A stretch of 64,000 nt of DNA from Cricetomys ansorgei (Eukaryota; Chordata; Mammalia; Rodentia; Nesomyidae). The stretch spans positions 21,738,001-21,802,000 of the forward strand of contig JAMJFZ010001796.1 in the NCBI GenBank assembly GCA_026225945.1. The letters are read 5' to 3'. A program made the position numbers and the translations under genes. The notes beneath the pieces were generated by a model. The model was given only the letters and a program-made list of their open reading frames with translations. It ran no database searches and was not told where the DNA came from. The number at the start of each line of letters is the position of its first letter. Position 1 is the first letter of the stretch. Positions 23,301 through 31,815 of this stretch are shown here, in pieces.

Positions 23301-26300
23301 TTCTGTATATATTCCCTCTATATGACTCTATCTATACTCAGGAACCTTGCATCTACCAGGGAAGTGCTCTTCCACCAGGCTGCACCTCCAAACCCACAAT
23401 GACGCTTTTGAAGGTTGGTTGGTTTTGCACTGTGAGCCAGTGGATGGCCCCCTCCGCATCTCATCCCTTGTCATGCCTACTTCCTTCTCCCAGGGCTCCA
23501 ACCAGAGTCTGTCACTTATCAGATGCATAGCTCCCCACCCCCCCACACAGCCCGGTCAGTGTTACTTTGCACAGTGTCAGGGGAAGGGCTGGACATTCTT
23601 CCTGAGTCTTCTTCCTTATCAGTTGTATCTGTTAAGTTGTTACTGGCAGCTGAAGGAGAAAGGAAAACATGGGTTACAGGACTGGCTGTAAGGAAGGAGA
23701 AGGAACATTCTAAAGGTCCAGGGAAGGTGAAGAACTAAGGCCAAGGGCGGAGGATGGGGTGTCCAGGAGTAGAAAGAAGGTGTACTGGGATCTGGGCCCC
23801 TTTGGTCACTGGAAATGCTTGTGATTTTCTTAGGAAAGGTTGTGTGTAGGTAGGCAGGCGCATAGAAAGGAATAGATCAATAAAAGACAGCATTGTGGGG
23901 TTCTAACTGACAGGGAGCAAGCATTTTAGGTAGCCTGACAAGTTATAGGACAGGATCTGTTTCTTGCCTGGAGTGCTTTTTCCATCCTGAATGAAGCCAG
24001 GAGGAGGCACAGCTGGGTGTGAAGGGCTGGGCCCCTCATCCAGGATCTCAGCGATTTGTTCTGATGAAGCTCCAGGGTCACAGACTCTCTGTGTGGAGGA
24101 CAGATGACTTGGTGGAGATGGCTGGGGTGGAGGCGGTGGCATCAGAGTCTGGAGGGAGCACCCTTCTGCTGGGTCGGTTGGGGCTTTGGGTAGGGTCTGT
24201 GCGGTTCTGTTCCTTCTTTCATAGACAGTACCAACTGGAAGGAGCAAAGGAACACACATCAGGATCCTGGAGATTCAGAAGATATCTGGCAAACAGGACT
24301 ACTTAGTGCATCTTTTCCCAAAGTTCAGGAGACAGAGTTACTTATTTTTCCCAGGTGCACAGTATAGATTCATCACCACAAGTGTCCATTTGTGGCAAGT
24401 CCATTCCTTTACTGACATTAGAACCTAATTCTTCAGGATTCCTGCATGTACTGAAGACCAGTTGAGACATTCAGTCTCCTGAAATGAACAACTACTGGGT
24501 TCTTGGAACTTCCAATGGTAGACAGCCATTGTTGGACTAGCTGGACCACAGCCTGCAAACCATTGTAATAAATCCTCTTCTCTATATAGATTCAGTCTAT
24601 CAGTTCTGTTCATCTACAGAACCCTGACTGAAAGATCCATAGACCAGTACATCACGGAGCCCTCATCAAAGAAGCTTCTTCTTGCAGTAAATGGTAAGTA
24701 ACAGAAATCCAGGACTGGACAACATTCAGAGAATGATTGACTTAGGATCACTCCATCCTAAATGGGATGTCCATACCACCCTCCCTTCGAGTCTCAGGGA
24801 TCTACGTAGAGGAAGAGGTGGAAAGAGTGTAGGACCCAGAGGTGGTAGATGATTCCAAGGAAAAGGCACCTTCCAATCACAGCAGGACTGATGCATAATT
24901 GAACACACAGAGACTGACAGCACGCCCAAGACCAAGTTCAAACCAGATAAGATTCGAGCACTGAGGAGGGGAAGTGGGCACAAACTTCCAGCCCTAAAGA
25001 AGCTATTTGCAATTAATGTTTGAGAGGAAAAGGAAAATCAGTTTAATGGAGTGCCATTGGGTCTATCAGTCACAATCCAGGGCAGGCACCATGCTCAGGA
25101 GCAGTTGGCTAATACAAAATGGATTTCATTTTTTTCCCCAGTTTTATTTGTGTGTACATGTGCTTTTTGTTTGGTTTGGTTTGGTTTAGGTTTGGGTTTT
25201 TTAAGAGAGAGAAAGACTATGAAGTGAGGTGGGTAATGTCAGAGCAAAAGTTATGTTTTAAATTTTAATTACTGTGCCTGAGAGATCTATAAAACCAAAG
25301 AACAGATAATTTTCTGGAATGTTGGCTGGGGCTGTTCAAGTGAGATACAAAAAGACACAATCCTGTAATCCTCACTTGCCCAAGAACAGATAACCTCCTC
25401 GAATGTTGGGTGGGGTTCTGGATAGATTCCATTTGGTTAATTAAGCTGCACCAGATGTGCCTCATTACTGGTAAACGGGAGATAACCCAGACATGAAGTA
25501 TATCAGGTTATGTGCTTGCCCCAGATTGGACCTGGTGGAAAATATGCAGTCTTATACGTTCTGCCTTTTTAAGTATCTATCTGTCCACGTGACTCAGCAC
25601 CCTTTTGTGGGAGCTCTGGAGTGTGGGAGGACCGGTCTGTGGGAATCTCAGTATGGACTTGGTCAGAGTCCATCATCTCCTGGTCAGCATTTAATTAATT
25701 TAATTAAAGCTTACATGTGGCTCAAAATTGAGATGAAGTTTTATTCTTGACTGGTGGGATTTACAGCAGTTTGGGAGGATCTGAGAGCAGTTGTTGGAGG
25801 GGAGAGAATAAGTATACAGGAAAATTTTTAAAAAATAACGGCAAAAATAAATAGAAAAAAGTTAGCTTGGCGGTTGTGGTGCACACCTTTAATCCCAGCA
25901 TCCGGGAGGCAGAAGCAGGCAGATCTCTGTGAGTTCAAGACCAGCCTGATCTACAGAACCCTGTCTGGAAAAAACAAAAGAACAAAACAAAACAAAACTT
26001 AAGCAAAAGTGGGTTTTAACACATAAAATTGGATATTTTGTGCTCTGGGATTTAATCTTCTGTAATTTTGGTTTCATAGAACTTAGTCAACTGTGTCTCT
26101 CTCCAGGGGAGGTGTTTGGATGGTGAAGTGCCAGCAGTAGTGACCCCACCAGAGACAATGTCACAGTGCAGTGTGGCTGGTGTTTCTCCGCTCACTGTTC
26201 TCAGCTAAATGGACTGTCTGCTGGGACTACTCTCTCCAGTCTCAAGTGGTTCTATTGCCAGTCCTCTTACTTTCACTTCCACTCCCCACACCTGCTGCTG

Positions 26301-29300
26301 TCCCCCTTTTTATTTATCCAATTGCTGTGGTTTAGATGTCACATGTCCCCTCAAAACTTAGATGACAAGAGCCTGGCTCCCAGGGTGGCACTACATGGAT
26401 GTGGTGATGACACGGAGAGGTGGGGCCTAGAGAGGTGTTAGGTCATTGGGGGCATCCCTTGAAGGGGATCTTGGAATCCAAGCCTCTCCTTTTCCTGCTG
26501 TGATGTGCTGCCTCACCACACACTCAAGCTACACGAGAGGCTAGCACCCCAAACCCTTTTCTCATTGTAAGTTAATTATAGCTCAGGTATTTTGCGGCAA
26601 AGATAGAAACCTGACCAACACACGGGCTCTTCCTGTCTCAGTACGCGTCGTCATGTTCCCTTCTTCCGCCCAGCCTCTCTTCCGTGTCTGTGTCTGTCTC
26701 CCCATCTTTGGAGCTCCCTTTCGTCTCTGCCCCAGCTTTCTAATCTGCCTTCCCACTGGCTTGGTTGCGACAGCGGCTGCCTTACTTGAGCTTTGATATT
26801 AGGGAATCTGCATAGGAGTCCCCAGATTTACTTCTAAAACAAATAACTGTGGGAGTTACCTCCGAACTTTCCTTGTCTGTCAGGAACAACTAACAATGGC
26901 ATCGCAGGTTGTTTTAAGGACACATAGGATGAGCATACACAATGTGTGAGGGAGCCATATTGTCACAAAGACACACATTAAATCCATTTCCTCTCTCTCC
27001 CTCTCTGGAACTCCCTATCTTTCTTTCACAGCAGGCCTCTGACATGTCTCATACTGTAGGACCTAAAGTTTAGGTGTTCCCTAGAGATGGTCCAGTACCT
27101 TATTTTTTCAAGATGGGTGTGGTGACTCACATCTATGACACCAGCACTTGGAAAGAAGGCTGAGGCAGAAGGATGACATTTCAGGCCAGCCCAGGCCACA
27201 TCATGAGACCCCGTTACAAACAAAAAGTTATACCTGCACTAGAATTCTTGGAATAGCTGCAACAGAAACATCTGTGTCCTGTAGAAATCCACCTTGGGAA
27301 AACTGAGGTCAGAGTCAACAAGGGCTACCGCTTCAGCTGCTTTTGTGAATGAGTGTGCTCTACACTTTTACACACAAAAAAGCAGGCATTGGAATGCACA
27401 GTCAACAATGGAGACAAACGCTGGCTTTTAGCAAAGCAACATTACACATGTCAAAATTACCGGAGAAACCACATTACCATTTTTGAAGCTCCTGAAAATT
27501 GCCACCAGGTTGGGGTATTCACGTAGGTTGATGTGACTGAACAACGTCAGCAATACTGATGGGTGGAAAGTCAGCTCCAGGCTGGTGAGAACATTGTGCA
27601 CCACTTTGGAGAGAGGGACCAGATTTTGACAGGCTTCCATAGATTCCTTCGAAGAGTAAAGCAGAGGATTAGCCTGAATGATTATTCATTGAGCGGCGAG
27701 CTCTATATTTGTAGTTTTCTACGTTGTAGGAAAACTGCTACTGGGCTGCTGAGGATGGCTCAGGGGCTGAAGGCGCTGGCCATCAAGCCTGATGGATGTG
27801 TCCACAGGGTGGAAGGAGAGAACGGATTCTACAAGTTGTCCTTCAACCTCCATCTGCATGCCACGGCACATGCCCGCCTCCACCCCCAAATAAGTAAATG
27901 ATTGTAGTTTAAAAAAAAAAAAAGAAGAAGAAGCCAAGTGTGGTGGCACACGCCTTTAATCCCAGCACTCGGGAGACAGAGGCAGTTCTGATGCTCTCTG
28001 ATGTTCAAGGCCAGAGTGATCTACATAGTAAGTTCCCAAACAGCCAGGGCTACACAAAGAAACTCTGTCTCAAAAAACAAAAACAAACCAAAACCATATA
28101 AAATTTAACAAATCTTCTTTAAGAGAAAAGTTAATATAAAATGTAGAGATAGATCCTCAAGGTAGATGTAGGAGAGGATTGATTACAAAATTCTTTCAGT
28201 GAGTATCTATGCTAGGCTTGGTGAGCTAGTCCTTGGGTGCCCACCACCAAATGGACCTGGTAATGGGACAGGTAGGGGTGCTGCCCAGGTGGAGGTGCTG
28301 CCCAGGTGGAGGAGGAGGGCATCCAGCCCTAAAAAGAGAGTAAATAGCCAATTGCAACTGAGAACAGTGTGGTACCCTTCGAGCAAAGCAGTGTGGGCTG
28401 TGCACTGGTGATGGAGCTGGGGCTATCTGAGCCAAGACTTGGGAAAGGCTGCTACAATTTTCCTGAACCCAAAATTCAAAAATAGTTTTAAAAAACTGTA
28501 TGAAAAGTACTACGTTTGTACACATAGCCCTGTCCTCCAGGGCCTGCCTTATATCAGAATGAACTGGGGAGTCTGCAGGTGACTCATTAGGTAGAGGTGC
28601 TTGCTGCGAAGCTTCTATAACCTAAGTTCAATCCCTGGGACCAGTTAGTGTTTCAGCTCTGAAGTAGGGAAGGTGCCCCCAATAGAAGTGTTACAGCTCT
28701 GGGAGGAAAGGTATCCTGACAGCCAGGAGCCAAGAACCACAGTCACACCTACAATAAATCTCACACAAGAAATTTATTGGGAAAAACCACAGAAGGTCAG
28801 CTACTTCTGCTGCGGAGAAAAGCAACAGGGAACTGATCAGCCGGCCGGCCTTTTATAGGGTTTTGGTGGGAAGGAGTTTTCCAGGGTGAAATTTCCCAGG
28901 ATGGGTATTGGGTGGGATTTCAAGCCCTGAGTTTGGACAAATCCAGGGATTGGTGGGTTTTTCAAAACCCGGATAAGAGCTCGAACTTTTCAGTGAGCTT
29001 GGCCTTTTCATCCTACTGCACCCACATGGCTGAAAGAGAGAACCAATTCCCTCAAGCTATCCTCAGACCTCCACACACATGCCACGGCACATGTGCGCAC
29101 ACACTCATACTTACACACACATGCACTACAACAATTGTAATTTTTTTTAAAGAATGACTCGGGAGTCATAAGCTCTTCTACTGTGGGAGGATGCCTGTGA
29201 TGCGTTGAACGGTACCCTTGTGCCAAACAAGGTGCATTATTTGGTCCCTGTGAATGTGAACTCTTGGAAAAAGGTCTTTGGAGATGTAATTGACAAGACG

Positions 29301-29934
29301 GAGATTATCCTGGATTAGAGCAGTCCCTAACACAAGTGTCCCCTTCAGAGGAAGGAAGAGGAGACAAAAGAGAGAAGATGACACAGCGGTGGAAATAGAC
29401 TGCAGTGAACTATTAATCTAAGATTTCCAGAAGCTCCCATCAGCCACCAGAAGATAGACAGAGGCAAGAAATGGATCCATCTCCAAGCTTCTGGAAAAAG
29501 TCAACCTGTCAACACCTCAGTTTGGACCTTCTGGCCAACAGAACTGCAAGAGACTAAACTTCTGCTTTCTAGTTTGCGGTCCTTTGCCATAGTAACCTCT
29601 ATGATATACCCTGTCAGTAATACAGTCCATGACAGCCTTTCTCTAAACCAACCCCTCATGCAATAATGTGAAGGTCAAGCTGGACCTTCCATGCTCTAGA
29701 AGCCCTGGTGGGTTGTGTCTGAGATCTCAATACTGGGGCATACGTAGCGAGGACGGGGCTGCTGTGTGGAGGGTCCACACGCCTCACCCTGTACATTCTC
29801 TCAGTGATGAAGGAGTTGTCTCGGAGGGCTTCGAAGAAGGGAAATGGCTTGTTGATGGCATAGGCGATGTCCAGCTTGGTGTATATGAAGTGCTGAAGAA
29901 GAGCCTCTTCCCAGGCCTTGGTCATAGTGAACAT
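11101..29934 (-). CDS. Sp110: Sp110 nuclear body protein, complete coding region in 12 exons (gene-level entry)
   Basis: Speckled-protein family member, interferon-inducible; known as Ipr1 in mouse, and mutated in human VODI immunodeficiency. Coding exons on the minus strand are 29788-29935, 27478-27646, 23968-24234, 23566-23649, 22249-22323, 22047-22130, 19782-19850, 18674-18823, 16798-16878, 12771-12869, 12151-12293 and 11101-11136. Every junction keeps phase, and the joined frame is 467 codons without a stop, close to the roughly 450 residues I recall for mouse Sp110. Domains: HSR about 1-105, Pro/Ser/acidic linker about 106-275, basic region about 276-375, SAND about 376-456, short tail 457-467. 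No PHD or bromodomain exon was found. One intron begins with GC. A further basic exon present in human between the 16798 and 12771 exons was not found. The gene lies head to head with Sp140. Confidence 0.92.
11137..12150 (-). other. Sp110 last intron, with B3 SINE
   Basis: Donor gtatta and acceptor ctttcag bound this intron. An antisense B3-type SINE occupies about 11470-11640 (ggaggccagaggacaactttt, ttaaccgctgtgccatct). The long plus-strand open frame starting at 11753 crosses the intron and the antisense of the SAND exon and is not a gene. Confidence 0.75.
12151..12293 (-). CDS. Sp110: Sp110 exon: second half of SAND domain
   Basis: Encodes SSEKCIRNEAGAWLTPKEF and then the SAND signature SKDWKRSI, the equivalent of KNWK/KDWK in relatives, which contacts DNA in SAND proteins. 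Acceptor tgttcttacag, donor cag|gtatta. The exon is 143 nt, entering in phase 1 and leaving in phase 0. It corresponds to about residues 409-456. All core residues expected for the fold are present, with no frameshift. Confidence 0.95.
12771..12869 (-). CDS. Sp110: Sp110 exon: first half of SAND domain
   Basis: Encodes VDFLSPTLPVACGKAKGFLF then KKKMKQG, the characteristic start of the SP-family SAND domain (human VDFHCSKLPVTCGEAKGILY). Acceptor cacacttccag, donor g|gtgagca, 99 nt, phase 1-1, about residues 376-408. Confidence 0.95.
14330..14760 (-). repeat. LTR-like dispersed repeat, inverted partner of 8722-9180
   Basis: On the minus strand it shares an ordered set of blocks with 8722-9180 (ggttagtgct at the start, aggcattttggatgaca, tgtcactgatgctca, tgggtgagg, caggagctggtct near the end). 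It sits inside an Sp110 intron. Confidence 0.65.
16200..16440 (-). mobile_element. B3 SINE
   Basis: Antisense B3: tgtgtatagtgttttgcctg, cctggaggccagaagaggcc, agtgctcttaacctctgagc. Confidence 0.85.
16798..16878 (-). CDS. Sp110: Sp110 exon: basic linker
   Basis: Acceptor attctgttttag, donor a|gtaagg, 81 nt, phase 1-1. Encodes EISKEASKTNGRKRTQKMPC and then a Thr/Arg-rich end. It matches my memory of mouse Sp110 (EISKEASKTSGRKR) and human TSEMNEGKRSQKTP. Lys/Arg-rich, probably part of a nuclear-localisation or nucleic-acid-contact segment (about residues 349-375). Confidence 0.9.
17205..17368 (+). mobile_element. B1 SINE with long A tail
   Basis: gtgtggtggcgcacacct through gccagcctggcctacatag, followed by a run of more than 30 A. 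The intact long tail suggests a relatively recent insertion. Confidence 0.9.
17385..17565 (-). mobile_element. B1 SINE, diverged
   Basis: Antisense B1: gtagctctgactggtctgga, caccaggctggctccagaga, gtgctgggattaaaggtgg. It lies tail-to-tail with the preceding B1, so the pair forms a potential RNA hairpin in the Sp110 intron. Confidence 0.8.
17640..17830 (+). mobile_element. B3/B2 SINE
   Basis: Begins tctggggctggataagagat, contains ttcaattcccagcaccca, and ends in an A/T-rich tail with aataaaataaatc. Confidence 0.8.
18120..18285 (-). mobile_element. B1 SINE
   Basis: A T run (18120-18133), then ctgagacaggatttctctgt to gggattaaaggcatgagcaa: an antisense B1. Confidence 0.9.
18674..18823 (-). CDS. 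Sp110: Sp110 exon: conserved basic module
   Basis: Acceptor gtcttgacccag, donor g|gtaagg, 150 nt, phase 1-1. Encodes SSGHGVQEKLKEVSRRTLRK, then a run of Arg/Lys/Thr ending PSRSR. It matches human HGIQKKLKRV..QKARTECARKSRS and the mouse SPGHGVQEK region. Strongly basic (about residues 299-348). Inside the exon the sequence ggag|gtgagt at 18779 is a near-perfect 5' splice site; using it would shift the frame into the next exon. Confidence 0.93.
19141..19602 (-). other. Unassigned 153-codon open frame inside an Sp110 intron
   Basis: An open frame from ATG to stop with more than usual GC, located between the Sp110 exons at 18674 and 19782 and on the same strand. The C-terminal part (QAAKKLGRDAVVPGDCGDPV and onwards, with several Cys and Arg) looks protein-like, but I recognise no family. 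It could be a retrocopy fragment, retained intronic coding sequence or chance. No poly(A) remnant or target-site duplication is obvious. Confidence 0.3.
19782..19850 (-). CDS. Sp110: Sp110 exon: Lys/Arg-rich
   Basis: Acceptor ttctttcttcttag, donor g|gtgaga, 69 nt, phase 1-1. Encodes AKKGKCCRRSLPKRRCQIKR and HPR. This matches human KKGKKRKRCIWSTPKRRHKKK in position and charge and is a likely nuclear localisation signal (about residues 276-298). Confidence 0.9.
19990..20090. repeat. TG-rich tract
   Basis: Interrupted TG dinucleotides, preceded by an A/T-rich stretch. Confidence 0.8.
20470..20650 (-). mobile_element. B3-type SINE, diverged
   Basis: Antisense SINE remnant: cctgtgtggagatcaaggga, catgtgggtgtcagagatcg, ggcacgtaacacatgct. 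Confidence 0.6.
21265..21465 (-). mobile_element. B3 SINE
   Basis: Antisense B3: tgtgtatgagtgttttgcctg, tacctgcaaaggtcagaaga, gttgtgggaattgaactcag. Confidence 0.8.
22047..22130 (-). CDS. Sp110: Sp110 exon: acidic linker, tandem copy 2
   Basis: Acceptor ttcctcctccag, donor g|gtaacg, 84 nt, phase 1-1. Begins EIKDNLTSKTNEEEDSGAQP and ends GTVQ. The start matches human EIRDNSPEPNDPEE. It is paralogous to the exon at 23566-23649, with identical length and phase and shared NLT, EEDSG and TVQ positions; flanking intron DNA is also similar. About residues 248-275, Ser/acidic, low complexity. Confidence 0.88.
22249..22323 (-). CDS. Sp110: Sp110 exon: linker
   Basis: Acceptor cctctgctcag, donor g|gtaatc, 75 nt, phase 1-1. 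Encodes SSRDLERKDKDSQEMPHSPS and GTMP, matching human IRDKEDPQEMPHSPLGSMP and the mouse sequence. About residues 223-247. Confidence 0.93.
22878..23205 (+). mobile_element. ID SINE interrupted by an L1 3' fragment
   Basis: An ID-type head (gctgggggtatagctcagtg) breaks off at ttctactctt and is followed by about 240 bp of antisense L1 3' UTR (poly-pyrimidine block, cttcagaaaagaacagccct). Then ttctactctt appears again near 23187. The repeated 10-mer is a target-site duplication, so the L1 landed in a pre-existing ID. Confidence 0.75.
23566..23649 (-). CDS. Sp110: Sp110 exon: acidic linker, tandem copy 1
   Basis: Acceptor tttctccttcag, donor a|gtaaca, 84 nt, phase 1-1. Encodes AASNNLTDTTDKEEDSGRMS and then SPSPDTVQ. 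It corresponds to human KLTSKMNAEEDSEEMPSLLTSTVQ. The donor has A at the last exon base and is weaker than that of its sister exon at 22047, so skipping is possible; skipping would keep frame. Confidence 0.82.
23968..24234 (-). CDS. Sp110: Sp110 exon: Pro/Ser-rich linker
   Basis: 267 nt, phase 1-1. Acceptor ctccttccag. Encodes TVYERRNRT, DPAEGCSLQTLMPPPPPQPS, RVCDPGASSEQIAEILDEGP and ends at SGKSTP-like DGKSTP, the counterpart of human LAEGSSLHTPLALPPPQPP. The exon must end at ccag to keep phase with both possible next exons, so the intron starts gcaaga: a GC-AG intron. About residues 106-194, disordered. Confidence 0.92.
24630..25230 (+). mobile_element. L1 3' end (Lx-type)
   Basis: Direct homologue of 3845-4545 (catcaaagaagcttcttcttgc, gatgattccaaggaaaaggc, agaagctatttgcaattaat). 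The element resumes after the LTR at 25228-25762 with ggatctgagagcagttgttg. Confidence 0.8.
25228..25762 (+). mobile_element. Solo LTR inserted in the L1
   Basis: About 530 bp starting tgtcagagcaaaagttatg splits the purine-rich L1 tail (gaagtgaggtgggta before, gggaggatctgagagcag after). It has an internal imperfect repeat (aagaacagataa..cgaatgttggctgggg-like, twice) and a late attaaag. LTR identity is inferred from size and interruption, and the family is unknown. Confidence 0.5.
25862..26005 (+). mobile_element. B1 SINE
   Basis: ggttgtggtgcacacctttaa to gaccagcctgatctacagaa with an A-rich tail. Confidence 0.9.
26325..26615 (+). mobile_element. Ancient MaLR LTR (MST/MLT1 type)
   Basis: Blocks tgctgtggtttagatgtcac, gaggtggggcctagagagg, ttaggtcattgggggcatcc and gctcaggtattttgcggcaa follow the order of a primate/rodent-shared MaLR LTR. 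Confidence 0.7.
27110..27228 (+). mobile_element. B1-like SINE, old
   Basis: gatgggtgtggtgactcaca, cagcacttgg, and tcaggccagcccaggccaca, diverged. Confidence 0.6.
27478..27646 (-). CDS. Sp110: Sp110 exon: second half of HSR domain
   Basis: 169 nt, phase 0 to 1. Acceptor ttactcttcgaag, donor g|gtaatg. Encodes ESMEACQNLVPLSKVVHNVL and then ELTFHPSVLLTLFSHINLRE YPNLVAIFRSFKN, a near match to mouse and human Sp110. The HSR (Sp100/CARD-like) domain mediates multimerisation and nuclear-body targeting. The acceptor has a short pyrimidine tract. It has the same length as the equivalent Sp140 exon at 42402-42570. Confidence 0.96.
27735..27925 (+). mobile_element. B2 SINE
   Basis: gctgaggatggctcaggggct, then a Pol III-like body and cctccatctgcatgccacggc, with an A tail at 27909-27921. 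Confidence 0.75.
27935..28095 (+). mobile_element. B1 SINE
   Basis: gtgtggtggcacacgcctttaatcccagc and a degenerate second half, ending aaactctgtctcaaaaaac. Confidence 0.9.
28568..29155 (+). mobile_element. B2 SINE split by an LTR
   Basis: B2 head at 28568-28640 (ggtgactcattaggtagagg, gttcaatccctgggacc) and B2 remainder at 29020-29150 (cccacatggctgaaagagag, cctccacacacatgccacgg). The roughly 380 bp between (28641-29018) carries, on the minus strand, a TATA-like cctataaaagg and an AATAAA, as expected of an antisense solo LTR. Confidence 0.7.
29190..29640 (+). mobile_element. Ancient LTR-like repeat
   Basis: ggtctttggagatgtaattg, ttatcctggattagagcag, cagccaccagaagatagaca and ttctggccaacagaactgcaa are blocks of an old pan-mammalian LTR repeat. 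I cannot name it. It lies in the Sp110 intron between the two HSR exons. Confidence 0.5.
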
Positions 29935-29935
29935 C
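29788..29935 (-). CDS. Sp110: Sp110 exon: start codon and first half of HSR domain
   Basis: Acceptor tgcttctttccctag is followed by one base and ATG (29934). Encodes MFTMTKAWEEALLQHFIYTK and then DIAYAINKPFPFFEALRDNS FITERMYR, diagnostic of Sp110 (human MFTMTKALEEALFQHF). The KPFPF motif is the hallmark of SP-family HSR domains. Donor agg|gtgagg. The first ATG in the exon is used. Confidence 0.97.
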
Positions 29936-30839
29936 CTAGGGAAAGAAGCAGGCTGAAGAGAGAGGCAAAGACTCTCAGGAGCATGGGGGAGTCACTCTCT
30001 GCATGAAATGGGTACTTGAAAGTACACATATTGTTCCCTAAACACATTAGCAGTCTATGGAGCAAAGTCTGGCTTGAAGATCGATGGGTGCAGGAAATAA
30101 AGGCAGTGCCCAGCAACCACAGAGGCTGAGAGCAACAGACAATAGCATACCGCCATCCTGAAAGGGATTTTTAAACATAAAGTGGATACTGAAAATATCT
30201 GTATTCACTGAGTGGTTTCTATGTCCAGCCTTTGTTTTGAGGATGATTTCATAGGTAGCAACGTATTTGAGCTCATAAAGCATTGCAGGATTGTTACTGT
30301 CATTGCAGCTATGGAACTGTGGAGAACTCCAACTCGGACAGAGGTGGGGTAAGTAACCCTACGCAGCATGGAATGGGAGAGGAGGTATCAAACCCCAACT
30401 TCGTGGTTATCAATTTACAGTTGAACAAATGCTTAGCCACACTGTGCTGGGTTAGAACAGACAACCCGTACTGCAGTAGAGCCTATCTATTGCCCGTGCT
30501 CACAAGAGAGAGACCACCAAACATGGGGAACCTGGTCACACATAGACACTGAAAAATCACATCATTTTGACACAAGCAGGCAACACATAAAAAAATTCAA
30601 GAAGGATGTGAAAATAAGATTGGTCAAAGTGATGTCACTGTTTTGATTCCTGAACCCATCTCATTCTTTGGGACAGACTTGTGCCTTTCTCCATAGCTAA
30701 AAGATGTTCATAGAAACTGGCCACTTTAGGACCACGGAAAAATAACCAGTCAGTTCTAACAGGAAGAAAACTTGCAGGTGACAGCCTTGGCAAACTGCTG
30801 TACAAACGGAAGCCCTAGTAACGGTGCCATCATCTAGGA

Positions 30840-30930
30840 GGTGCTTTTGTTGTTGTTTGGCAGTGCTGGGGACTGAACCCAGGGCTGTGTGCGTCTTAGA
30901 CAAGTGTCCTATCACCGAGCTACATCCCCA
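30840..30930 (-). mobile_element. ID SINE
   Basis: The minus strand reads gctggggatgtagctcggtg and ggttcagtccccagcac, the tRNA-Ala-derived ID core. Confidence 0.85.
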
Positions 30931-31109
30931 GCTAACACGAAAATGTTTTTAAAACGCAAAGCAGGTAAGGATCCCCCCCTTTTGTCTTTTGTTAAATAGA
31001 ATATTAAGCTGCAGTTGGTGAGTATTTCCAGGGATTTAATACCAGTGGCAAATTAAGCATTCCTTTCCCTTTCTTCTTATTTCCAAAATCCTTAAACCTG
31101 GCAGGGAAA

Positions 31110-31325
31110 AAAAATGAGGGAAAATAAGGAGGAAAAGGAGAAGGAGAAAGAGGAGAAGAAAAGGGAGAAGAAAGGGAAGGAGGAAGAGGAGGAGGAAAAG
31201 AAGGAGGAGGAGGGGAAGAAGAAGAAGAAGAGGAGGAGGAGGAGGAGGAAGAAGAAGAAGAAGAAGGAGAAGGAGAAGGAGGAGAAGGAGAAGGAGAAGG
31301 AGAAGAAAAAGATGAAGGAGAAGAA
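31110..31325. repeat. Polypurine (GGA/GAA)n tract
   Basis: About 215 bases almost purely purine on the plus strand, built of GAA, GGA and GAAAAGG units. It gives spurious Lys/Glu and Phe/Ser open frames. Long mirror-like polypurine tracts can form triplex (H-DNA). Confidence 0.95.
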
Positions 31326-31659
31326 TTCCCACAGTACTATAAAACAGGAAGACATCAGTAGTATTCAGTCCTGATGAAATCCTGGTAGACAGGTGGGAGA
31401 GAAAGCTGTTGATGATAGCCATGGGTGCAAGGGGAAGCCCGGATGAACCTGTGCTCTGGGCTCTGGGCTCTGTTCTGGATGGCTCACTACATATAGCAGC
31501 ATTCAGGGTGAGACAGTGACAGCTTCCTTATTCTCACCTGCCACAGTTTCCAAAGGATGAAAGCCAGGCCAAGAGAGGTTAAGTAACCAGTCCAAGGAAA
31601 CCAATGTACAGTCAGGCCTGTCTGACTCTAATTTGTTTCTCACTGTGCAAGATACTGTA

Positions 31660-31815
31660 TCTTATGCCTGGTGAAATAGCCCACACCTTTAATCCCAGCA
31701 CTTGAGGCAGAGGCAAGCAGATCTCTGAGTTTGAAGCCAGCCTGACCCACAGAGTTCCAGGACAGATTCGTAGTGAAACCCTTCCTTGAAAAAACCAGAA
31801 AAACAAAAAGATACT
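31660..31815 (+). mobile_element. B1 SINE
   Basis: cctttaatcccagcacttgag to gaagccagcctgacccacag, with an A-rich tail. Confidence 0.85.

Noticed and set aside
31036..31422. Leu/Phe/Lys/Glu-rich open frames on both strands
   Set aside because: They are products of the (GGA/GAA)n tract and have no biological composition.
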